A stretch of 64,000 bases of DNA, taken from Cyanobacterium sp. Dongsha4. Lineage in GTDB: Bacteria > Cyanobacteriota > Cyanobacteriia > Cyanobacteriales > Cyanobacteriaceae. Within the stretch, counting starts at the first letter, position 1, and every line of letters starts with the position of its first letter. Below, piece by piece: positions 26,988-35,455 of the stretch. The DNA is taken from the NCBI RefSeq assembly GCF_036345015.1, contig NZ_CP084098.1:310001-374000 (forward strand), in the 5' to 3' direction. Made by a program: the position numbers and the translations under genes. Below the pieces are notes generated by a model. That model searched no databases. It had not been told where the DNA came from and worked only from the letters and a program-made list of their open reading frames with translations.

Positions 26988-27902
26988 ATGATAAATTTAC
27001 CTAAACCTCACGGAGAAAAACTGTTTGCATTATTAAATAATGAAAAATTGCCAAAAAGTGATATGTTAAGAATCGAAAAGACAATTAATGAGTATCAAAA
27101 TTGGCGTAATAAATTGATAAATATCAATAATGATGCTAATACTTTAGATTTAATGATCAAAGAATTGAATGAATATAAAAAATATATTGATGTTGACTTA
27201 ATATTTGATAGTGAAAATGATTTTTTATATCGTCAAAAAGGACAATTAAAATTAGATAATTCTATAATTGAAGAATTTTTACCAATTTTGATTAATAATA
27301 TTTATTCTGAATTTTTAGTGAATAAGGGTATATTTATTGGACCAACTCAATGTTTCTCTTCTTTATTATTTGAGTCAAATATTGCTAATCTTTATAAAGG
27401 AGGAGGAGTGAATATTCGTTCTAAAGATCAAGATTTTGCTATTAGCAGAAAAATTTTTATTCAAACATCACACTATGATGATTTTCGAGATAGTATTTCT
27501 TTAACAAGTAATATTGCTTATGTAGCTGCAGAATGTAAAACTAATTTAGATAAAACGATGTTTCAAGGAGGTGCCGCAACTGCTTTAGATGTTAAAAATA
27601 GTGTACCCGGTGCTAAATATTTTTTAATTTGTGAATGGTTAGATATGACTCCCATTAGTTCTTCTTTAACTGCTATTGATGAGATACTTATTTTGCGAAA
27701 AGCTAAACGTATATCATCCAATATTCGCAGTCAATTTAGTAGTTATAAAAATAGATTAAAACATAGAGATTATTTTATAAATTACCTTGAAAAATATCCT
27801 TTTTCTGCTGATGTCTTTGCTAGATTTTTAAATCAAATTGAAAAAGCAATAGGCAAAAATGACTTGAATATTAATGATGTATTAAATCGGGGGTATTTTT
27901 AG
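26988..27902 (+). CDS. type II restriction endonuclease, possibly Bpu10I family
   Basis: The 304-residue protein has a PD-(D/E)xK-like core: acidic residues D147/D149 in RSKDQDFA, then E182-C-K184 in VAAECKTNLDKTMFQGG. The KTNLDKTMFQ stretch and overall length resemble Bpu10I-family nucleases, but this is recalled, not searched. The gene sits 7 bases after the methyltransferase. The target sequence cannot be deduced. It shares the AT-rich composition of its partner. Confidence 0.72.
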   Translation: MINLPKPHGEKLFALLNNEKLPKSDMLRIEKTINEYQNWRNKLININNDANTLDLMIKELNEYKKYIDVDLIFDSENDFLYRQKGQLKLDNSIIEEFLPILINNIYSEFLVNKGIFIGPTQCFSSLLFESNIANLYKGGGVNIRSKDQDFAISRKIFIQTSHYDDFRDSISLTSNIAYVAAECKTNLDKTMFQGGAATALDVKNSVPGAKYFLICEWLDMTPISSSLTAIDEILILRKAKRISSNIRSQFSSYKNRLKHRDYFINYLEKYPFSADVFARFLNQIEKAIGKNDLNINDVLNRGYF

Positions 27903-27943
27903 TATTTTAATCTTGATTATTAGGTAATTTAAAAAGTATTAAA

Positions 27944-28076
27944 GTGCGATCTCTCATCTGCTGTGGTTGTGTGTTAATGATATTATAGAGGATGATATGC
28001 CCCCAATTCGTTACCGAGATAACGGGCGGGTTTGAATATTTCTGATGTAATTAGTGTATCAGGTGCGATCGAATCG
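27944..28076 (-). pseudogene. diverged remnant of the 5' end of the radical SAM gene
   Basis: This stretch aligns with the first 72 codons of the gene ending at 25627, at about 89% identity over about 125 bases. An internal deletion of about 85 bases has occurred between two GCCCC(C)AATT direct repeats. Most differences are third-position synonymous changes (for example ATT/ATC, CAA/CAG, CCG/CCA). It no longer has a start codon. It and the intact gene bracket the restriction-modification pair. Confidence 0.88.
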
Positions 28077-28084
28077 AATCCTTT

Positions 28085-29431
28085 TTATTTCAATAAATTT
28101 TGCTCAATAAAGTTAGTATAAACATTCCCCGCTAAAAATTCAGGATTGTTGAGAATTTTCTGGTGGAAGTTAATAGTAGTTTGTACCCCCGTAATAGCAC
28201 ATTCTCTTAAGGCTCTTTTCATCCGCTTAATTGCCGTTTCTCTATCTTCTCCCCAAACAATCAATTTACCAATTAAAGAATCATAGTAAGGTGGAATTTC
28301 ATAATCAGGATAAACAAAAGAATCCATCCTCACACCGGGGCCTCCTGGTGGTAAATAAGCGATAATTTTCCCCGGATTTGGCCTAAAATCATGATCAGGA
28401 TCTTCAGCATTAATTCGACATTCGATCGCATGACCTTTCAATTGTATTTGTTCTTGAGTAAAAGCTAGTTTTTCCCCTTGTGCGATCGCAATTTGTTCTT
28501 TAATTAAATCCAAGCCAGTAATCATTTCTGTTACAGGATGTTCTACTTGGATACGGGTATTCATCTCCATGAAATAAAAATTACCGTACTTATCTACCAA
28601 AAATTCTACAGTACCAGCACCGACATAATTAATCGATTTAGCGGCTTTGACGGCGGCTTCCCCCATTTTCTGCCTTAAATCAGCACTAAGGGCAGGAGAA
28701 GGGGCTTCTTCAAGCAATTTCTGATGACGACGTTGAATAGAACAATCTCTCTCCCCTAGATGAACCACATTTCCGTAACTGTCTGCTAATATTTGGAACT
28801 CGATATGGCGAGGTAACTCAATAAATTTTTCTAAATAAACTCCTGCATTACCAAAAGCCGCTTCCGCCTCTCCTTGGGCGGCTCGTAATAAACGACTTAA
28901 TTCTGTTTCATCAGAGACAAAACGCATTCCTCTACCACCACCACCAGCAGTGGCTTTAATAATCACAGGATAACCAATTTCGGCGGCAACTCTAGCGGCC
29001 TCCTCCTCGTCCGTAATTAAACCCTTACTACCCGGAATCGTTGGTACACCTGCCTCTTGCATCGTTTTCTTGGCGGTGGATTTATCGCCCATAGCAATAA
29101 TTGCCTCTGGGGAAGGGCCAATAAATTGAAGATTATGATCAGCACAAATTTGAGCAAAACGGGCATTTTCTGCCAAAAATCCATAACCTGGGTGGATTGC
29201 CTCTGCACCTCTAGTTAAAGCGGCGGCAATAATGTTAGGAATATTCAAATAACTTTTGTTACTGGGAGGAGGTCCAATACAAACACTCTCATCAGCTAAT
29301 TTAACGTGAAGAGCATGGCGATCAATGGTAGAATGTACCGCTACGGTGGCAATCCCCATTTCTTCACAACTATGAATAATCCTTAAAGCAATTTCACCTC
29401 GGTTCGCAATTAAGATTTTGGCAAAGGGCAT
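28085..29431 (-). CDS. accC: biotin carboxylase subunit of acetyl-CoA carboxylase
   Basis: This 448-residue enzyme of fatty acid synthesis carboxylates biotin on the carrier protein AccB using ATP and bicarbonate. Features are the N-terminal [13 protein letters not shown], the ATP-grasp glycine loop [12 protein letters not shown] (about 159-170), active-site region [14 protein letters not shown] and substrate segment RINAEDP. Length and order are typical. It is monocistronic here, as common in cyanobacteria where acc genes are scattered. Confidence 0.98.
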   Translation of the reverse strand: MPFAKILIANRGEIALRIIHSCEEMGIATVAVHSTIDRHALHVKLADESVCIGPPPSNKSYLNIPNIIAAALTRGAEAIHPGYGFLAENARFAQICADHNLQFIGPSPEAIIAMGDKSTAKKTMQEAGVPTIPGSKGLITDEEEAARVAAEIGYPVIIKATAGGGGRGMRFVSDETELSRLLRAAQGEAEAAFGNAGVYLEKFIELPRHIEFQILADSYGNVVHLGERDCSIQRRHQKLLEEAPSPALSADLRQKMGEAAVKAAKSINYVGAGTVEFLVDKYGNFYFMEMNTRIQVEHPVTEMITGLDLIKEQIAIAQGEKLAFTQEQIQLKGHAIECRINAEDPDHDFRPNPGKIIAYLPPGGPGVRMDSFVYPDYEIPPYYDSLIGKLIVWGEDRETAIKRMKRALRECAITGVQTTINFHQKILNNPEFLAGNVYTNFIEQNLLK

Positions 29432-29736
29432 CGTTGATCATTAAAACTAATATCATTTGTATCATATTTGGTTTTGGCACTTCTGGCAATTGCTTCTTTT
29501 ATATTGGGGAAAGTAACAAATTTTTTTTCGTTAAGGGAGGAATCATTAATCTACAGAAATACTTATAAATCAAAGGTTACAGTCTAATTTTTAATACTTT
29601 TTTGATTTTATGCAAAATAAACATTATCAACATACTTTTATTGCATTTTATTCATTTATACTCCTTATAAATATGAGAAGATATTAATAATCACTAAATA
29701 GCAATTTAGCAATCAATAAAAAGGAGTATTCCATCA

Positions 29737-30111
29737 ATGAGTAGTTTATATGAAAAATTAGGCGGTAAAGAAGCTGTAGATATTGCCGTTGATAAGTTCT
29801 ACGATAAAGTGTTAAAGGATAATAGAGTTAACTATTTCTTTGCCAACACGGACATGAAGAAACAAAAAGCTCATCAAAAGGCTTTTATGACCTATGCTTT
29901 CGGAGGTTCTGATACTTTTTCTGGTAGAGATATGCGAGAATCCCATAAACATTTAGTGGATAATATGGGTTTAACAGATGTTCACTTTGATGCGATTGCA
30001 GAAAATTTGATCAATACTCTCAAAGAGTTAGGTATCCAACAAAATTTAATTGACGAAGTTGGAGCGATTGTCGGGGCTGTATCCCATAGAAATGATGTTC
30101 TAAACCGATAG
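29737..30111 (+). CDS. glbN: group I truncated hemoglobin (cyanoglobin)
   Basis: This is a 124-residue two-on-two globin. Proximal heme ligand H70 (in RESHKHL) and distal ligand H46 (in KAHQKAF) match the bis-histidine Synechocystis GlbN. H117 in VSHRND corresponds to the histidine that forms a covalent link to the heme vinyl group in that protein. Roles shown for relatives include protection from reactive nitrogen and oxygen species. A good ribosome site (AAAAGGAG) precedes the ATG. The 305-base region upstream is AT-rich and holds its promoter; no other gene was seen there. Confidence 0.96.
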   Translation: MSSLYEKLGGKEAVDIAVDKFYDKVLKDNRVNYFFANTDMKKQKAHQKAFMTYAFGGSDTFSGRDMRESHKHLVDNMGLTDVHFDAIAENLINTLKELGIQQNLIDEVGAIVGAVSHRNDVLNR

Positions 30112-30121
30112 AAAAACAAAA

Positions 30122-30144
30122 CCCTCTCTTAATTTTGGAGAGGG
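30122..30144. terminator. bidirectional terminator between glbN and psaL
   Basis: CCCTCTC (30122-30128) pairs with GAGAGGG (30138-30144). On the minus strand the stem is followed by TTTTGTTTTT, a strong end for psaL; on the plus strand ATTGAATTTT follows, for glbN. The two genes converge here. Confidence 0.85.
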
Positions 30145-30172
30145 ATTGAATTTTAACAGTAATTAACCGATA

Positions 30173-30664
30173 TTATGAAGACCAAATGTTACTAGCAACT
30201 TCAATTAAAGGTTGTAAATGGGGAGTTTGACAGAGGAAGAAAGCGAAAAACGCACCGCCACAACCACCTAACAAAAAGCCACCAGCAAATTCACTCCAAC
30301 CTTCTTTAGTAGCTAAGTCCATAGGTACTTCAGGGGTGGTCAAAGTTTCAGTAGGTTTGCCTACTCCCACCGCACCATAAATAGATAGGCAAATGGTGAG
30401 AATAGAAACTAAACCGATAGTTGCTAATAAACCAGCAGTAGGTCCATATTCAGTTAAACGTAAAGGACCTAAAACGGCAAAAGGTCCATATAATAAGTAA
30501 CCGTGAGCCATACCTACTTCTAAACCACGACGGTTAGGAGATAAACCTTTGCGGTATGCAGGTAAAGCATTAATAAAAGCCTTAGTAAAAGCAGATCCGT
30601 TAACGGGAGTAGAGAGGTTTCCTACTTGGGGATCTCCACCGTGGTTTACTACGTCTATACTCAT
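30173..30664 (-). CDS. psaL: photosystem I reaction center subunit XI
   Basis: This 163-residue thylakoid membrane protein organises the trimer (or tetramer) interface of photosystem I. It has an N-terminal stromal stretch with GDPQVGNLSTPVNGS and LPAYRKGLSPNRRGLEVGMAHGY, then two to three membrane segments. The ATG has a good AAGGAG ribosome site. It diverges from psaI across 181 bases. Confidence 0.97.
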   Translation of the reverse strand: MSIDVVNHGGDPQVGNLSTPVNGSAFTKAFINALPAYRKGLSPNRRGLEVGMAHGYLLYGPFAVLGPLRLTEYGPTAGLLATIGLVSILTICLSIYGAVGVGKPTETLTTPEVPMDLATKEGWSEFAGGFLLGGCGGAFFAFFLCQTPHLQPLIEVASNIWSS

Positions 30665-30845
30665 TGTTTTTTATACGATCTCCTTAAATTGGTTATCAAA
30701 TAATTAAGTATTTTTAGCTTACTTTAACTTGATCGGAGTCTATTCACATTTTTTTGTTAAGAATCTTTATATTTGATTCTTTTTGGTTAAACTTAGCAGT
30801 AATATCCATCTAGGTTAACTTTTTTTAGTATAGGAAAATAAAAAA

Positions 30846-30965
30846 ATGATTCTTGGAGATTTTGCTGCTTCTTTCTTACCTGCCATTTTAGTTCCTGCTG
30901 TTGGCTTAGTTATGCCTGCTGTTGTAATGGGATTATTATTCTTACAAATCGAAAGCGAGGCCTAA
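30846..30965 (+). CDS. psaI: photosystem I subunit VIII
   Basis: The gene encodes a 39-residue single-span membrane protein. [17 protein letters not shown] and the C-terminal [12 protein letters not shown] match the PsaI pattern (SYLPxILxPxVG, MGLLFIxIE). PsaI helps hold PsaL in the complex. The start is preceded by an A-rich stretch. Its stop codon is followed at once by TAGGTGTTAGG repeats. It is transcribed divergently from psaL, not in a psaL-psaI operon. Confidence 0.9.
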   Translation: MILGDFAASFLPAILVPAVGLVMPAVVMGLLFLQIESEA

Positions 30966-30997
30966 TGCTTTAGGTGTTAGGGTTTAGGTGTTAGGTT
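30966..30997. repeat. short tandem repeat after psaI
   Basis: Units of TAGGTGTTAGG / TTTAGGTGTTAGG are repeated directly behind the psaI stop codon, of the same heptamer family as elsewhere in the window. Confidence 0.65.
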
Positions 30998-31045
30998 CTA
31001 TAATAGCTAAAGTTGTGAAATAATAATACGGATGAAAAACTAATA

Positions 31046-31699
31046 ATGCTAATTACCGTAGATGAAAGTACCTTAATATTAGAAGCTGGTAAGGAAGTTA
31101 TTTTTCCCCATCAAACATGGTGGGATTATGAGCAATTATTAGAAATTCGTCAAGAGAGGGTGCTTCCTAAGTTATCTTTTAATGCTATCACCCAAGAAAT
31201 CCGTCTTATGTCGCCTTTACCCAGTCATGGAAATCGTGTTAATATTCTTGGTGATTTGGTGAAAATTATGTTGAATCATCAAGGGAAAGATTGGCAAGGT
31301 TTTGATCCTATCACCCTTAAAATGCCTTTGAAAGCTGGTTTAGAGCCTGATACTTGTTTCTATGTTGACAGTATGGAAGCTATCTTAGGAAAAGAAAGAA
31401 TCGATTTAACTGTTGACCCTCCACCGGATTTAGCTATAGAAGTAGATTTTACCTCTATAACCGACATTAAGGCTTATGAATTATTAAAAATTCCTGAGTT
31501 ATGGATTTATCGTCAAGAAAATTTGATTATTTATATCTGGGGAAATGAGAGTTATTTAGACAGTGATAAAAGTCGTTTATTTCCTGATATAGATGTGAAG
31601 AATATTTTACCTCATTATATTGAATTGGCATGGAAAAAGGGTTCAAGCGTTGCTTTACGTCAATTCAGTCAAAGCCTAATTAATTCAACAAACATTTAG
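31046..31699 (+). CDS. Uma2 family (DUF820) nuclease-like protein
   Basis: This 217-residue protein of the large cyanobacterial Uma2/DUF820 family has a PD-(D/E)xK-like fold. Conserved pieces are EIRLMSPLPSHG, GLEPDTCFYV (acidic residue) and PPDLAIEVDFTS (E-x-D). The biological role of the family is not established; it is heavily expanded in cyanobacteria. It ends overlapping the stop codon of the convergent methyltransferase gene. Confidence 0.85.
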   Translation: MLITVDESTLILEAGKEVIFPHQTWWDYEQLLEIRQERVLPKLSFNAITQEIRLMSPLPSHGNRVNILGDLVKIMLNHQGKDWQGFDPITLKMPLKAGLEPDTCFYVDSMEAILGKERIDLTVDPPPDLAIEVDFTSITDIKAYELLKIPELWIYRQENLIIYIWGNESYLDSDKSRLFPDIDVKNILPHYIELAWKKGSSVALRQFSQSLINSTNI

Positions 31700-32358
31700 C
31701 TCTTTCTTACAAGGGTTAATCCATCTCCAATGGGAAGTAAACTCAATTCAATTCTTTCATCTTCAAACAATCTGCGGTTAAATTCTCTCATTCTTTTGGT
31801 GCGATTATCGTTAATTTCAGGATTGGCAACTCTACCATGCCACAATACGTTATCTATAATCATTAATCCCCCTTTTCTTAATAAATTAAGGGATTTTTCA
31901 TAGTAGTTATAATAATTACTCTTATCGGCATCGATAAAGATGAGGTCAAATTTTTCGTTATATCCTTCTTGTTTTAATGCGTCTAAGGTTTCTAAAGCTG
32001 AACCTAAACGGAGAATGACTTTGTTTTCTAAAGAGGCTTTTTGCCAATGTTGACGGGCAGTTTCGGCAAATTCGGGATTATTCTCACAGGCGATGAGTTG
32101 TCCATCTTCGGGTAAAGCTAATGCCATCGCAGTGGAACTGTAACCGAAAAATACTCCTATTTCAAGAATCTTTTTAACCCCTAATAATTTTACCAATAAA
32201 GAGATAAACTGTGCTTGTTCTGGAGCTATTTGCATTTTGCTGAGGGGGTGGGTTGAGCTTTTTTCCCTTATTTCCTTGAGAATAGATGCTTCTTTTAAAG
32301 AAACGGATAATAAATATTCATAAAGTTGAGGAGTAAGATTAAGAGTTTGAATCGTCAT
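31696..32358 (-). CDS. SAM-dependent O-methyltransferase (caffeoyl-CoA type)
   Basis: This is a 220-residue class I methyltransferase. The SAM-binding motif is EIGVFFGYSSTAMALALP (about 79-96), with metal-ligand region FIDADKSNYYNYYE and IIDNVLWHGRV as in cation-dependent catechol/caffeoyl-CoA O-methyltransferases. The physiological acceptor in cyanobacteria is unknown. It converges on the Uma2 gene with a four-base overlap. Confidence 0.9.
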   Translation of the reverse strand: MTIQTLNLTPQLYEYLLSVSLKEASILKEIREKSSTHPLSKMQIAPEQAQFISLLVKLLGVKKILEIGVFFGYSSTAMALALPEDGQLIACENNPEFAETARQHWQKASLENKVILRLGSALETLDALKQEGYNEKFDLIFIDADKSNYYNYYEKSLNLLRKGGLMIIDNVLWHGRVANPEINDNRTKRMREFNRRLFEDERIELSLLPIGDGLTLVRKS

Positions 32359-32472
32359 AACACAATGAATAAATTACAGGCAAGATGCCTGTTTCACGAT
32401 AGAGAAATGATAATTTTTAATTGCTAATTGCTAATTCATAATTACTTTTTAATTAATTAATAGGCAATTATT

Positions 32473-33219
32473 CTAAACAGAACGATTCCAACTCGCATTT
32501 AATAATACTATATAAATAATGGCAAACATCCCAATTACGGTAATACCAACGGAAGAGCCAATTACTTGCGCATCCAAAAGGTTAGACTGTGATAGTGATA
32601 ATAAAGAGCCGACATCAATTTTGAATTTGGCGGCGGCCATACCTGTGTAGTGCATAGAAAGAACTGCTCCTCCCATGATTAGAGAAGCGATTACTTTATA
32701 TAAGAAGTAACGGGAATTCTTTTTCATTTGTCTTAGGCTAATTACTATCTTCATCGCCGCAAAGGAGACAACAATAGCAATTATCACGGATAAAGTAAAA
32801 ATGATCGGATCATAATTAATGGTTCCTGGAACTCTCATGGCTGCCATACCAATGTAGTGCATTCCTGCGATCGCAACCCCCATAGTAATAGAAGCCGCTA
32901 TTAAGGTTTTCAGGTTAACTAATGGTTGAGTAATAATATATAGACCTTGTACACAGCCTATTATCGCCGCCAAAAGAGAAATTACGACGATCAAAAAATC
33001 ATAGCTAATCTCAACCCCCATTGAAAAAGCAGTCATAGCGATAAAGTGCATACCCCAAATACCCATACCCATAGTAATAGCACTGATAATTAACCAAGTC
33101 CAACGCTCAATACCTTTATTTAAAACTATTTCATTGGACATTTCAATAGTAAAAAAACCCGCTCCCACAGCAACGATCGCAGAAAGTATTACAAGAGGGA
33201 TGTCGTAAGTAATATTCAT
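32473..33219 (-). CDS. MHYT-domain integral membrane sensor
   Basis: This 248-residue protein with about seven membrane segments contains three MHYT-type motifs: MHFIAM, MHYIGM and MHYTGM. MHYT domains are proposed to sense O2, CO or NO through bound copper. It consists of the membrane domain only; no GGDEF, EAL or kinase domain is attached, so signal output would need a partner. It lies 18 bases downstream of the PATAN-receiver gene and is probably cotranscribed with it, linking it to the chemosensory cluster. Confidence 0.9.
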   Translation of the reverse strand: MNITYDIPLVILSAIVAVGAGFFTIEMSNEIVLNKGIERWTWLIISAITMGMGIWGMHFIAMTAFSMGVEISYDFLIVVISLLAAIIGCVQGLYIITQPLVNLKTLIAASITMGVAIAGMHYIGMAAMRVPGTINYDPIIFTLSVIIAIVVSFAAMKIVISLRQMKKNSRYFLYKVIASLIMGGAVLSMHYTGMAAAKFKIDVGSLLSLSQSNLLDAQVIGSSVGITVIGMFAIIYIVLLNASWNRSV

Positions 33220-33237
33220 GATAATATTTATTTATTC

Positions 33238-34533
33238 CTATAATAAGTATTTATTTACAATAACTAATAATTCTTCTTTCGTAAATGGTTTGGGTAAGAA
33301 GTCATTAGCTCCGATCGCTTCTATTTTTTCTTGAGTTAACATATTAATATTTCCACTCACAATAATTATAGGAACTTGCTTGAAAGTGGGACTGCTACGC
33401 AAGATTTGACAAAGACGATTACCGTTAATATTTGGCATGGATAAATCCAGCAATATTAAGTCTGGTTTACTGGCAAACAAAGATGGTAAACACTGCATGG
33501 GATTCGCTACCGTCAAAGTGTCATAATTTTCACTTCCTAAATAATCCTTGATGGTGTCTAGCATTACTTGGCTATCATCAATACAAATAATTTTATGAGT
33601 TTTAGAACCAATAGAAGGAGATGGTTTAATCGTAGAAGAAACGGGAAGATTATTTTTGACAGTATTGGTAGAAGAAACTATGGTTGACTTTGCAGAAGAA
33701 GATATATTTTCAGCTTTTTCTGTGAAATAATTTCCCCTAACATTACGCACTTGAAGAGAGGAAAGGTTACTAACAGACGGAATTAATGGTAATTTATCAA
33801 GGGGGGATTTGGGAGGATCTAAAATAATGATGCGATGTTTGATATAAGGATATAATACTTGAGCCAATTTAAAATCATCTTGTTTGAGCAGAAAACTAAT
33901 ATTTCTCAGACTTTCTCCTGTCATGGTTTTGACAAGTTTTTGTAAGACAGGAATGTTTAAAGTTCCCCCGGGTACTTTTGTTGATAACAGACTTATATTT
34001 GGGCAAGAAGGGCGCTGATGGGGGGAAGAAATGAAGGGTTTTAGTTTTTGCCATTGACTAATTTTCCCCTTGAGTGAGTCAATGATTTGAGTACCTTCTA
34101 TTCCCTCATCATCGAATATCTTTGGTGCTTCCATTAATGATAGATTATTATTAACTTCCCATTTAGTTTGTCCTTCTGGTAAACAAATAAAAGATTCGAT
34201 CGCATCTTCTGTTAATTTATTTAATAGAATATTTTTTTGCCCCCTATTGATTTGATTTTGTTCTAACAATTCTTGAACAGTTGCAAGTAATAAAAACGGT
34301 TTACTAGGATTTCTTAAATTAGACCAAATATTATTAGCAATAGGAATTTGTAAATGTATTAAGTAATTTTTAACAGTTTCAATAAACTGTAAATTATGTT
34401 GGGCATATTGTATTTTACCCTCCACTAAATAAATATTCCATCTAACGTAATTTGTTTGAATTTGTAAATGTCCAGTTTGTTGATTTTGACAAATTTTCCT
34501 TAGTATTTCCAAAGGAGGATATTCTTGATTCAT
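33238..34533 (-). CDS. PatA/PilG-type response regulator (PATAN plus receiver)
   Basis: This 431-residue regulator has an N-terminal PATAN/DUF4388-like region (YPPLEILRKICQNQQTGHLQ) and a C-terminal receiver domain (about 313-431). The receiver has the acidic pair in CIDDSQ, phospho-acceptor Asp in LILLDLSMPNING and the Lys of LPKPF. It corresponds to PixG/PilG/TaxP1 proteins that begin cyanobacterial phototaxis or pilus chemosensory operons. Here it lies downstream of the CheA gene, separated by 922 bases of repeats. Confidence 0.88.
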   Translation of the reverse strand: MNQEYPPLEILRKICQNQQTGHLQIQTNYVRWNIYLVEGKIQYAQHNLQFIETVKNYLIHLQIPIANNIWSNLRNPSKPFLLLATVQELLEQNQINRGQKNILLNKLTEDAIESFICLPEGQTKWEVNNNLSLMEAPKIFDDEGIEGTQIIDSLKGKISQWQKLKPFISSPHQRPSCPNISLLSTKVPGGTLNIPVLQKLVKTMTGESLRNISFLLKQDDFKLAQVLYPYIKHRIIILDPPKSPLDKLPLIPSVSNLSSLQVRNVRGNYFTEKAENISSSAKSTIVSSTNTVKNNLPVSSTIKPSPSIGSKTHKIICIDDSQVMLDTIKDYLGSENYDTLTVANPMQCLPSLFASKPDLILLDLSMPNINGNRLCQILRSSPTFKQVPIIIVSGNINMLTQEKIEAIGANDFLPKPFTKEELLVIVNKYLL

Positions 34534-35455
34534 TGGATATAAAAATAAAATAAATAAGTTTAATTCAAAACATGAAATTTGAACAGAACAAAAATACTTT
34601 GAGATAAGTAAAAATACTCAAAAGATTGAAAATATAAAAAGAGATTACAGGATCTCTATCTAATCAGAAAAAATTTTTATAATAAAGATTAAGAGAAAAA
34701 GAATAAATTTTAGCAACACTAATGTGTTTTCTTTTAATCTAAAACTATGGATGATTGCTGTTTAAAAAAATATAATTAGACACCAATTATAACATAAAAT
34801 TTTATCGAATTTTTAAAGTTTTAAATAACCTACTTAAGTATAATATTTGAATCTTATTTTTTATATATAAATAAACTCATTAAAAATACATTTTAAATTT
34901 GACAAATGAATTTGGAGTTAGGAAGATGAGATGATGAAGGGAGAGGGAGATAAGGTTTCAGGTTTCAGGTTTCAGGGAAGATGAATTCGGAGTTAGTTAG
35001 GGGCGATAAAGGGCAGGGCTGTTTCAAAGTAGAAATACAAAAACGCTAAAACTATTGCCAGTAAAAGAATATAGGGTTTTAGAGCTTTGAGGATTAAGAA
35101 GTCGTTAAAAATGTTGAGATTGTCAATTTATAACCATAAACCATTAAAAACTATTGCAAGAGTGCCTATTCCCTACCTGAGTTCGATGAAAAAAGTATCG
35201 AAAAATAAAGCGCCCTCGAGTTATCATCGAGCCAATTTTGGAATAAAAAATTATTAAATTTAGGAAAAACTCATTTAAAATCAATTTATTCAGCTTTTTT
35301 GTCAATAATTATTACTTTTAACTCCGAACTCCGAACTCCGAACTCAGGTATTCCCTGCCTTAACCAAAAAATTTTAGAATGAAACAGCCCCCAGCGATAA
35401 AGGGGGGTTTGCCCATTGCCCTTTTAACTTTGCCTCTTGCCTTGTGCAATGCAAA
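34534..35455. other. 922-base non-coding, repeat-filled gap in the chemosensory cluster
   Basis: No coding sequence was seen. From left to right it holds a very AT-rich stretch (34540-34910) that likely contains the PATAN gene promoter, a GGTTTCA heptamer array (34954-34977), a run with GGGGCGATAAAGGGCAGGGCTG, the MITE at 35176-35348, and scattered TTGCCCATTGCC words near 35408. Confidence 0.8.
35176..35348. mobile_element. MITE with 10-bp terminal inverted repeats and TA target duplication
   Basis: This 173-base element begins CCTGAGTTCG and ends CGAACTCAGG, with a TA dinucleotide on each side. TA duplication is typical of IS630/Tc1-mariner elements. The body is nearly identical, in inverse orientation, to 62171-62383. 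The right end carries CCGAACT heptamers. Confidence 0.85.
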
